64,000 bases of DNA, from assembly GCA_959018755.1 (NCBI GenBank), contig CAUEMA010000005.1, positions 53,471 through 117,470 on the forward strand, given 5' to 3'. Positions 17,801-24,531 of the stretch are shown piece after piece (the first letter of the stretch is position 1; every line of letters starts with the position of its first letter). The translations under genes were made by a program, and so were the position numbers. The stretch comes from an uncultured Collinsella sp. Lineage in GTDB: Bacteria > Actinomycetota > Coriobacteriia > Coriobacteriales > Coriobacteriaceae. Below the pieces are notes generated by a model. The model was not told where the DNA came from. It saw only the letters and a list, made by a program, of their open reading frames with translations, and ran no database searches.

Positions 17801-18898
17801 CACGATGGCGAGGTCATCGCAAAAATCGCGATCGAGGTCGCCGGCCGCTAGCGAAACGACAGGAGCTGACTGAAGCTGCGTCCAGGAGTCGTTCCCGCCC
17901 TTGTTGTGCGTGGTGTAGTCCGCGGCGTTACCGGCATCGATCTTGACGACGCTTTGCTTCCAGTTGCCGCCCTCCAAGTCATACATGTCGACTACAGCCT
18001 TGCGCACGCCGTTCTCGTCGACATAGCAGCCCGCGTAGACAAAAAGCTCGTCGACGCCGTCGCCATCGACATCGCCCGCCTCGACATCAAAGACGGCGTC
18101 GTGCTCTTGCAGGTAACCGGCATCCAGGTACTTAAAACGGCCTTCGTACATCATATTAGTGTTGACCGTCACCGGCAGGTGTGTGTCGAGAGTGCGCGTA
18201 CGCCCGTTGCTAAACGAGTAGAGGACCAGCTCAACCTTTCCGGCGTATGACTTGCCGTCAATCGTCGTGGAGGAACTGTCGCCGTAGGCACGGAGCTCGG
18301 CAACGCGGCTCTTTTTGCCCGTGCTGGCGTCGCTGCAGAACTCAACACTCGTGGCGTGAATGCCCGAGAAACCGTTGTTGTCGTTGGCGAGTACTGTTGA
18401 GGACTCATTGTTGCTTAGGTACGACCAGGTGCCGCCACCGTAGTCGCTATGCTTGTAGAGATCGCTGTTCGTATCGAAGTTGTTGACGTTTTGCCAGAAC
18501 TTTGCGGCGCCCCACACACTTCCATAGCCATCGGTGAGTTTGCTGCTGCCGCCAATGTCACCGCGCTCGACGTTCTCGAGCTTGTCGCGCAGAGTGTAGC
18601 GATTGCCATGGCTACCGTTAGCTGCCATATAGACCTCGCTGCGCGTGGCAAACGTCGTGGGGGTATCAGTGGAATAGGGGCCAATGGTATCGGCCGGAAT
18701 GTCCTCGCTCGTGCCCAGACCCAGGGCTTGATAATCCTGCTCGGTCATATCGGTGATTGCGGGCGCGTCTGCCGCCTGGGCAACCTGGGGCGTGGCCGTG
18801 AAGCAGGCGACGCTCGTGGCGATCAACGCAGCAAGCGCCGCCGTCCCAACAAGCGGGATTTTCGACAGCCTACGGATACGGGGGTGTGGAACGTACAT
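14810..18898 (-). CDS. Large sortase-anchored surface protein with FG-GAP/VCBS-like, Fn3 and Ig-like domains
   Basis: 1,362 residues. A signal peptide occupies ~1-42 (basic RIRRLSK, hydrophobic stretch, AQA-AD cleavage). FG-GAP/VCBS-like repeats with calcium-type loops appear near ~250 (AGDVDGDGVDELFV) and ~350 (AGDLDRDFCDDLAIV). A long unrecognised middle region follows (~450-1000), then an Fn3 domain (~1035-1130) and an Ig-like domain (~1150-1255, MWYRKGRGETEF to YYCHVGY). The C-terminus has a Pro/Thr/Lys linker, LANTG, a membrane span and RRKTH. LANTG fits the LAxTG motif of class E sortases. GCGAGG supports the ATG at 18898; the frame to 18934 has no ribosome site. Probably an adhesin or binding protein; ligand unknown. 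Bracketed by hairpin arrays. Confidence 0.85.
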   Translation of the reverse strand: MYVPHPRIRRLSKIPLVGTAALAALIATSVACFTATPQVAQAADAPAITDMTEQDYQALGLGTSEDIPADTIGPYSTDTPTTFATRSEVYMAANGSHGNRYTLRDKLENVERGDIGGSSKLTDGYGSVWGAAKFWQNVNNFDTNSDLYKHSDYGGGTWSYLSNNESSTVLANDNNGFSGIHATSVEFCSDASTGKKSRVAELRAYGDSSSTTIDGKSYAGKVELVLYSFSNGRTRTLDTHLPVTVNTNMMYEGRFKYLDAGYLQEHDAVFDVEAGDVDGDGVDELFVYAGCYVDENGVRKAVVDMYDLEGGNWKQSVVKIDAGNAADYTTHNKGGNDSWTQLQSAPVVSLAAGDLDRDFCDDLAIVVSAPYGKKNIDKSTHCELFSWDASKGALVHVDALGDAGAISLSANGKTMVAANATFGTFAAYDEEGKKTGETVTGLILAGYDWQRSAFDYGASDGSKGLYGALYRYAYFDSESGEFKLSDCKEYRDGLLASYGLMHVPNSAWKDSAQDKRYPCTLAPIALATANLDGLSEQLAVDEVLVGGDVFRDFACNTAQSGAQGLGSMVGTMSMSGQQYNSSNKHDHKGIEQVWISDVKAGSVSGSDRYNESFIAVVGKHRDEDLRKNDDYYWMTASHFSLDENGKVRRGEEQVISESNRRGTTYGTFISLALPDVDNDSVKITYKDRYKVYTNPRVLAVLQDAPYVEDLEQAYGYLVLGGTSYGEEKGTGTSQGYTIGAELGVAVEVQTGPPLVAMNASVDFAAEGCYDYRSERTVSASVSYESHAGEGDKAVLYTIPMVYYEYEIENEETGGKGVMAAPVSLGAQTSVVNVEAYDRIAKQHNMTPLSYFLTNRSGEPGTYQTTLNGETPVGDSFGLGKPGVTRAYTHDGFNGAAAQSGASIEQTIEVEEGKEQELELGLTLNGSVVMGAKLAKHELFGALCFGANAGFTTGNSSSESTEYGGTVDNLPEAAQGKYGFVWRLGVNAVDVDKFEADSGDKLGTKDTDQFWIVGYDVKDVEMPDAPAVTGFTANAVDSTSVTFSWDDVLANKSDFSYGVGMLQSNAADAVVNSWKIADNTQTSLKWDGLQPNTEYRFAIAAVKNGSTTETGIRSAIITVKNMPDGMTMTVSGPAADAAEGSDLGYDSSVERTAGSHLTLSAIGHVKQLGADDSETGLAPTYMWYRKGRGETEFKLVGADGNLAAGTASKLEIDLTADDDGAQYYCHVGYNDVGLDTGTTLVNIEAEETAPTTVNATPIRTRRLFSQASAGAKKFLDHTLVNTAGPTDSEGSKDPETPETPTNPDKPKSDNGAKTDTKVKTTTTAKNLANTGDQTFALVATAAAAGATLVVIALIMLIKRRKTH

Positions 18899-18967
18899 GA
18901 GGGACCTCGCTTTATTCGAGTGGAGTGGACTCATTTTTGCAAATGATACATCCGATACCCGATATCA

Positions 18968-19003
18968 CGTGTCTCATTTTCGCCAACGGCGTGTCTCATT
19001 TTT
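18968..19003 (-). promoter_or_regulatory. Direct repeats upstream of the surface-protein gene
   Basis: CGTGTCTCATTTT at 18968-18980 recurs at 18990-19002, 22 bp apart (about two helical turns), with a third partial CTCATTTTT at 18931-18939. The position 70-105 bp before the start codon suits an activator or repressor site. Function is inferred. Confidence 0.45.
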
Positions 19004-19019
19004 GAGAATCCGAGATGCC

Positions 19020-19283
19020 GCGGAAATCTTATCCCAGCTCAAAGGCCATTTCTGGGATGTATTTTCCGTCGAGTGCCTCATCGGGAAACTGCATCCCATT
19101 TCTTGACCGAATAATGGGACGCAATTTCCCGTTGGAGCGCCTTTGGGAAAGTGTGTCCCACTTCGACCGCCCAGAGTGGGATGCACTTTCCGCAAAGCAC
19201 CTCAACGGGAAACTACATCCCATTCCAAAGGCAAATTCCGGGACGCATTTTTCGAAAGCCTGCCCATCCGGAAAGCCCGTCCC
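19020..19283. repeat. Tandem hairpin array 2 (four and a half ~60-bp units)
   Basis: Units begin near 19021, 19081, 19142 and 19203, with a half unit near 19268. Half-sites match array 1 (GGGAAACTGCATCCCA and TGGGACGCAATTTCCC types). It lies upstream of the surface-protein gene, so both arrays bracket that single gene. Because units are near-palindromic, relative orientation of the arrays cannot be fixed by eye. Confidence 0.85.
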
Positions 19284-19343
19284 ACTTTGGACGCATCCGG
19301 GCACGGAACCATCGACCTATCAGGCCTCCCATCAATAAAGAGG

Positions 19344-19472
19344 CGTCCTCCCGGACGGCGGGGCACGAAGTTCATCGCGAGTTCCGCACGCAAAGAAGGC
19401 CACTTAATGTGGCCTTCGTCTTGCGCAGGACTGTAGAGCAGGGAACTTCGTGCCCCGACGCCCGGGAGGACG
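19344..19472 (-). repeat. Long-armed hairpin element, copy B (inverted relative to copy A)
   Basis: 29-nt arms at 19344-19372 and 19444-19472 pair except for one mismatch and one wobble. The core read on the minus strand differs from copy A at only a few positions at its 5' end. It lies 42 nt past the stop of the minus-strand flavodoxin-like gene, in sense with it. Total length (129) matches copy A (130). Confidence 0.9.
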
Positions 19473-19514
19473 TTTCATTTAGAAAGATGGACCGACCGCC
19501 GTCAGCGATGGGAG

Positions 19515-20066
19515 CTACTCCCCCAGCACGGCCTTTTTGGCGGCTGCAGCCATGTTGTCCAGATCTTCCTTGGTGGGGTGATCCTTTGCGGCGACCCAGT
19601 TATCGAGCAGCATCTTAAAGCGGACATTGTCGGGATCTTGCTCGAGCATGGCCTCGTAGCGCTGCTTTACGGCAGGGCCCATCTTGCCCTGGCACATCGC
19701 CCAACCCGCAAGCTCGGCATCCTCAGCCAAATTGGAGGTCACACGATCGATAATCTGCTGATAATAGCTCTGGTCGGCCCCAAAACCGCAGGTGCCAAAC
19801 AGAAAGACGCGCTTGCCGTGCAAGGCGGAAAGCAACGCCGCGACCGAAGGCGTGCACGCGCCCTTGTCGCACCAAAAACCGACGAGCACCGTATCGGCAG
19901 CGCAGGCACCCTGCGCCTCGAGCGCAACCTGATCTGCATCCGCATCATCGCTCAACGCCGCGGCATGGACAAACTCAACACCCGCAGCCTGCAGAGCGCG
20001 CTTGATCGCGCCCGAAACCATCCTGGTATTACCGCTCTTGCTGTTAACCACCAAAGAGCATGTCAT
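19515..20066 (-). CDS. Flavodoxin-like protein
   Basis: 183 residues with a flavodoxin fold. The N-terminal strand and phosphate-binding loop is LVVNSKSGNTRMV (S/T-x-T/S-G-N-T type). VLVGFWCDKGACTP and FLFGTCGFG provide the following strands and flavin-flanking loops. Such proteins carry electrons through FMN to reductases or radical enzymes. The C-terminal ~60 residues (CQGKMGPAVKQRYEAML onward) form a helical extension seen in a flavodoxin-like family of gut Firmicutes and Actinobacteria. The ATG at 20066 is a compromise: only a distant GGGGG is seen upstream, and a GTG at 20102 is possible. Electron partner unknown. Confidence 0.8.
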   Translation of the reverse strand: MTCSLVVNSKSGNTRMVSGAIKRALQAAGVEFVHAAALSDDADADQVALEAQGACAADTVLVGFWCDKGACTPSVAALLSALHGKRVFLFGTCGFGADQSYYQQIIDRVTSNLAEDAELAGWAMCQGKMGPAVKQRYEAMLEQDPDNVRFKMLLDNWVAAKDHPTKEDLDNMAAAAKKAVLGE

Positions 20067-20192
20067 AGTCACGTTGCTCGTTTCCCCCAAAACTAAAGCC
20101 ACTAATGCAATTTATTAGATGAATATCTTAGTACTAACGTGACAGATGTAAACCACCGTCTGTCGATTGATTAATTTGCCCCACGGGCTTGC

Positions 20193-22052
20193 TCACTGGG
20201 CGAATTGGCTGCGGTAGAGTTCGGCGTAGAAGCCGCCTGTCGCTAGCAGCTCGTCGTGCGTGCCGCGCTCGATAATCTCGCCGTCGCGCATCACCAGAAT
20301 GCAGTCGGCGTTGCGGATCGTCGACAGGCGGTGCGCCACCACAAAGCTTGTGCGACCGGCCATGAGCTCGTCGAATGCCGCCTGCACCTGCAGCTCGGTG
20401 CGCGTGTCGATACTCGAGGTCGCCTCGTCCAGCAGCAAGATAGCCGGGTCGGTGAGCATGACGCGCGCAATGCACAGCAGCTGCTTTTGGCCCTGGCTAA
20501 ACGTGCCGCCGTCCTCGCCGATGACCGTATCGTAGCCGCCTGGCAGCTGCACGATAAACTTGTGCGCGTGCGCGTGCTTGGCAGCTTCGATAACCTGCTC
20601 GCGCGTAGCGTCGGGACAGCCGTAGGCGATGTTTTCGGCCACGGTGCCCTCGAACAACCAGGTATCTTGCAGCACCATGCCAAAGGCGCGGCGCAGGCTT
20701 GCGCGCGTGTAGCCACGCGAAGACCGGCCATCGACTGCGATGCGACCGGCATCGATATCGTAGAATCGCAGCAGCAAATTGATGAGCGTCGTCTTGCCGC
20801 AGCCCGTAGGGCCAACGAGGGCAAAGCGCATGCCGGGCTTGGCCTCGATGCAGATATCCTGCAGCAGCTTGCGGTCGGGCACGTAGCTAAAGTCCACATG
20901 CTCAAAGGTCACCTCACCCTGCGGGGCGGCAAGTTCCACGGCATCCGCCGCATCGGGCTCCTGCTCGCGCGCATCGAGCAGCGCAAACATGCGGCGCGCC
21001 GAGGCATACGCCGTCTGGATCTGCGTAATGACGTTGGTGACCTCGTTGAACGGCTTGGTGTACTGGTTGGCATAGGACAGGAAAATCTGCACGCCGCCCA
21101 ACGTGAGCGCAGCGGGCACGCCCGTGATCACGCCCACGCAGCCAATCACGGCGACCACGGCATAGATGATGTTGTTGATAAAGCGCGTACCGGGGTTGGA
21201 AAGCGAGCCCATAAACTGTGCGCGTTCACCTGCCGTATAGAGCTCGGCGTTGAGGGCGTCGAAGCGCGCTTGGGCGTTCGGGCCGTAGGCAAACGCATCC
21301 ACCAGTTTTTGCTCGCCCACATACTCCTCGATATGGCCACCGAGCTGCCCTTGAATACGCTGCTGTGCCGTAAAGCTTTTGTTGGAGAGCTTGGCGATAG
21401 CACCGGCTGCAAAAATGGAAAGCGGCGTGACGAGTACCACCACGAGCGTCATGGTCAGGTTGATGGAAAGCATAAACGCGAGCGTGCCCACGATGGTAAT
21501 AACACCGGTGAAGAGCTGCGTGAAGCCCTGCAGCAGACCGTCGCCCACCTGGTCGACGTCGTTGACCACGCGGCTCATGAGGTCGCCGTGGGCATGGCTG
21601 TCGATAAAGCTGAGCGGCATGCGGCTGAGCTTATCGCTCGCCTCCACGCGCATGTCGCGCACCGTTTCGTAGGACAGGCGGTTGACGCAGTAGCCCTGCA
21701 GCCACTGGAAGGCCGCGGCACCTACCACGACGAGCGCGAGTTTGGTAACGAGCGGCAGCAGCGCGTCGAAGTCCACCTGCCCGGCGGCGACGATCAGGTC
21801 GATGCCCTCGCCGATAAGGATAGGCGTGTAGAGCTGCAGAATCACGGAGATGGCGGCACTCACAAACGACGCAACAAACGAAATGCGATGCGGACGAACG
21901 TAGCCCATCAGACGGCGAGTCACCGCACCCACGGGATAGCGCTCGGGGTCGCCGGGCTGGCGCGGACCGTCGCCCAGGTCGTTGAGGCTATCGTTACCGG
22001 ACACGTTGGCCGTCATCGTGGCGACCGAACCGGAGGAAGTGTACGGATTCAT
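20193..22052 (-). CDS. ABC exporter half-transporter (ATPase-competent subunit)
   Basis: 619 residues with a fused membrane domain (six segments, ~55-345) and nucleotide-binding domain (~375-615). Walker A is GPTGCGKTTL, the signature is FSQGQKQLL and Walker B is ILLLDEATSSID with a canonical catalytic glutamate. Its ATG directly follows the TAA of the upstream ABC gene, with AAGGAGGG upstream, so the two are translated together and very probably form a heterodimer. This arrangement matches LmrCD/BmrCD-type multidrug or peptide exporters. The N-terminal ~40 residues are a variable Gly/Ser/Asn-rich extension. Substrate unknown. Confidence 0.92.
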   Translation of the reverse strand: MNPYTSSGSVATMTANVSGNDSLNDLGDGPRQPGDPERYPVGAVTRRLMGYVRPHRISFVASFVSAAISVILQLYTPILIGEGIDLIVAAGQVDFDALLPLVTKLALVVVGAAAFQWLQGYCVNRLSYETVRDMRVEASDKLSRMPLSFIDSHAHGDLMSRVVNDVDQVGDGLLQGFTQLFTGVITIVGTLAFMLSINLTMTLVVVLVTPLSIFAAGAIAKLSNKSFTAQQRIQGQLGGHIEEYVGEQKLVDAFAYGPNAQARFDALNAELYTAGERAQFMGSLSNPGTRFINNIIYAVVAVIGCVGVITGVPAALTLGGVQIFLSYANQYTKPFNEVTNVITQIQTAYASARRMFALLDAREQEPDAADAVELAAPQGEVTFEHVDFSYVPDRKLLQDICIEAKPGMRFALVGPTGCGKTTLINLLLRFYDIDAGRIAVDGRSSRGYTRASLRRAFGMVLQDTWLFEGTVAENIAYGCPDATREQVIEAAKHAHAHKFIVQLPGGYDTVIGEDGGTFSQGQKQLLCIARVMLTDPAILLLDEATSSIDTRTELQVQAAFDELMAGRTSFVVAHRLSTIRNADCILVMRDGEIIERGTHDELLATGGFYAELYRSQFAQ

Positions 22053-23909
22053 TTAGCAGCCCTCCTTTGCGCAGACGGATGCGGAGGCGATCGGGGTGGA
22101 CGCGGGCGTCGTACTCCCCTGCTGGCCCTCGAGCTCCTCGCGGCGCAGCTGCGACTGGCAAATCTCGCGATAGAGCTGACAGGCCGCGTACAGCTCATCG
22201 TGCGTGCCCAGGCCCGCGACCGAGCCGTGATTGAGCACGCAGATCATGTCGGCGTCGCGCACGGTCGAGACGCGCTGGCTCACAATGACCGTAGTCAGCG
22301 GCAGACCGCCCTCGGCGGCACCGCGCACGCTGCGCTCGCGAATGGCATGACGAAGCGCCGCATCGGTCTTAAAGTCGAGCGCCGAGGCAGAGTCATCCAT
22401 GATTAGGACCTGCGGAGAGCCCACCAGAGCACGTGCGATGGTCAGGCGCTGGCGCTGGCCACCGCTAAAGTTCTTGCCACCCGCCTCGACCGGCGCGTCC
22501 AGACCCTGAGGTTTTTTGCGCACGAACTCGCTCGCCTGCGCCATATCGAGCGCCGCCCAAAGCTCATCGTCGGTTGCCGCATCGTCGCGCCAGGTTAGGT
22601 TGCTGCGAATCGTGCCGCTCACGAGCGACGCGCGCTGCGGAACAGTCGCGACCACACGGCGCAGCTGATCGAGCGGCCAGGCGCGCACGTCGGCACCCAT
22701 TACGCTCACGCTGCCGATGCTCGCGTCGTACAGGCGCGAGATAAGCGAGACGAGCGTGGACTTGCCGCTGCCCGTGCCGCCGATAATACCGAGCGTTTTG
22801 CCCACCGGCAGTTCCAGGGTCACATCGCTCACGGCATTTGCCGCGCCCGCGCCAAACGAAAAGCTCGCATGGTCAAAGCTCAGCGCAGGGACTGGAGCAG
22901 CGCCACCCGCCAGTTCGCTCGGCTTGGGCAGCTCGACCGGCTGGTTGCCCTCGTCGGTGATGCTCGGCACGCAATTGAGCACCTCGTTGATACGCGACGC
23001 ACTGGCGCTCGCCTTGGTAAAGACCACGACCAGGTTGGCGACGTAGACGATGGAGGTAAGGGTCTGCGTCATGTAGTTCACAAACGCCATGACCTGGCCC
23101 TGCGTAAGCTCGCCCACGTTGACCTGGATGCCGCCCACCCACAGGATGGCGCACACACCAAGGTTCATCACCAAAAACGTTACGGGGTTAAGGATCGACG
23201 AGAGCTTGCCCACCGCGATGGCGGTATGAGCCTGGTCGTCGGCGGCTTGGGCAAAGCGCTCGCGCTCGTGGTCCTCGCGCACAAACGCACGGACCACGCG
23301 GGCGCCCGAAAGCCCCTCGCGGCAAATGAGCGCGATGCGGTCGAGCTTTGCCTGCAGCTGCTTGTAATACGGAATGCAGCGCGCCATGACAAACCAAAAC
23401 ACCAGGCCGATAGCGGGCGTGCAAATCAAAAAGATCACGCCGAGCTTAAGGTCGATGGCAAGAGCCGCACACATAGAGCCCACCGCCAGGAAGGGCCAGC
23501 GGATGAGCATGCGTACGCCCAGCGCCACGGCAAGCTGCACCTGGTTGACGTCGTTGGTGATGCGCGTGATGAGCGACGGCGTGCCAAAGCGATCGAGCTC
23601 AGCATAGCTCAGCTTGTTGATGTGCTTGTAGAGTGCGCCGCGAATGTCGGTGCCCATGCCCTGCGAGGTGAGCGCCGCCATCTTTTGGCAGACGAGCGTA
23701 AACGAGATGCCGATCACGGCCATAGCGGCAAGTACCATGCCGTAGTGGATAACGGCGCTCACGTCGTGCGAGCCAATGCCCTTATCGATCATCTGGGCAA
23801 TCACCAGCGGCGTCAGCAGGTCAAAGATCACTTCGATCAGCTTGCACGCAGGACCAACCACCATATACCGGCGAAACTTACCACCAAAACGCCTGAGCAG
23901 CTCAATCAT
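22053..23909 (-). CDS. ABC exporter half-transporter (degenerate-site subunit)
   Basis: 618 residues: membrane domain ~10-310, nucleotide-binding domain ~350-590. Walker A is GGTGSGKSTL and the signature is FSGGQRQRL, but Walker B reads VLIMDDSASALD with aspartate in place of the catalytic glutamate. This asymmetry is the hallmark of one subunit of a heterodimeric exporter, paired with the gene directly downstream. The ATG at 23909 with GGGAG upstream is chosen over a TTG at 23942. No regulator gene is adjacent; the upstream ~200 bp has no recognised operator. Confidence 0.92.
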   Translation of the reverse strand: MIELLRRFGGKFRRYMVVGPACKLIEVIFDLLTPLVIAQMIDKGIGSHDVSAVIHYGMVLAAMAVIGISFTLVCQKMAALTSQGMGTDIRGALYKHINKLSYAELDRFGTPSLITRITNDVNQVQLAVALGVRMLIRWPFLAVGSMCAALAIDLKLGVIFLICTPAIGLVFWFVMARCIPYYKQLQAKLDRIALICREGLSGARVVRAFVREDHERERFAQAADDQAHTAIAVGKLSSILNPVTFLVMNLGVCAILWVGGIQVNVGELTQGQVMAFVNYMTQTLTSIVYVANLVVVFTKASASASRINEVLNCVPSITDEGNQPVELPKPSELAGGAAPVPALSFDHASFSFGAGAANAVSDVTLELPVGKTLGIIGGTGSGKSTLVSLISRLYDASIGSVSVMGADVRAWPLDQLRRVVATVPQRASLVSGTIRSNLTWRDDAATDDELWAALDMAQASEFVRKKPQGLDAPVEAGGKNFSGGQRQRLTIARALVGSPQVLIMDDSASALDFKTDAALRHAIRERSVRGAAEGGLPLTTVIVSQRVSTVRDADMICVLNHGSVAGLGTHDELYAACQLYREICQSQLRREELEGQQGSTTPASTPIASASVCAKEGC

Positions 23910-24137
23910 GTATAGGCGCTCCCTATCATCATCTCTCTTCAATCTGATTCATGATAGTACGGAGAGCCCTGGAGATGCGTAAGCAACTCGTTACAGAACA
24001 AGCCCCCGAAACAATCAGGAAACTAGGCACAGAGACAAAGCGCCCGAACATGTTTTGGCAAAGCCAATGAGCAGCACTAGACAAGGGATTGAATTGTTCA
24101 GATTAACGCGCCTTTACGGGTGATTTTTGGACGACGG
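23910..24137. other. Intergenic stretch with nothing recognised
   Basis: Between the ABC operon start and the long-armed hairpin next to the SRP RNA. It must hold the ABC promoter on the minus strand, but I see no convincing pair of hexamers and no credible short gene. Confidence 0.5.
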
Positions 24138-24232
24138 GGCCCGGCCGGCGGCGAGGTGTTTGGTAGTCGAGCGATCCCGCAGGCAAAGCCGAGGACCAGC
24201 GAGACACCAAATACCTCGCCGCCGGCCGGGCC
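24138..24232. repeat. Long-armed hairpin with 27-bp arms next to the SRP RNA
   Basis: Arms at 24138-24164 and 24206-24232 pair along all 27 positions with one G-T wobble. They enclose a 41-nt interior (GCAGGCAAAGCC and CCGAGGAC are visible). It has the same arm-core-arm architecture as copies A-C but a different, shorter core. It lies just downstream of the SRP RNA terminator. Confidence 0.75.
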
Positions 24233-24258
24233 ATGTCGCGGCACCAAAAAACGCCCGT

Positions 24259-24359
24259 GCGTTCGATGGATTCGGATGCCCGACAGAGGCTCCTTATGGC
24301 TGCTTCCTTCCGGACCTGACCAGATTCGGAACATGTCGTCATCCGAACCCATCGAACGC
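24259..24359 (-). ncRNA. ffs: Signal recognition particle RNA, small bacterial (4.5S) type
   Basis: The minus strand carries the universal SRP core GGTCAGGTCCGGAAGGAAGC followed by AGCC at about 24297-24323. Flanking sequences GCGTTCGATGG and CCATCGAACGC pair to close a ~100-nt helix, as in 4.5S RNA, where it binds Ffh for co-translational targeting. A GC-rich end followed by GTTTTTTGG at 24245-24258 provides the terminator. Ends are set by the outermost paired bases and are approximate. Confidence 0.95.
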
Positions 24360-24442
24360 GCTAGGCGCTCGGTATATCTTACCCGCTCCCGCCCGATGGG
24401 GCAAGATAGCTAATTTGGGACAGGGCCAAAAGACCACTTTTG

Positions 24443-24508
24443 AGTTGCGGTGGAATAGTTCCTGTTTTACGACCCAAGGCCAAAAACAGGAACTATTCCA
24501 CCGCAACT
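24443..24508. repeat. Palindromic repeat, family GTTGCGG, copy 2
   Basis: Arms AGTTGCGGTGGAATAGTTCC (plus TGTTTT) and complement, nearly perfect, with a short GGCC-containing loop. It lies between the SRP RNA and the end of the tadA-glycerate kinase gene. Compare 5766-5832 and 46205-46271. Confidence 0.88.
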
Positions 24509-24531
24509 TATTGAGACTTGCCCGGAAAGAC

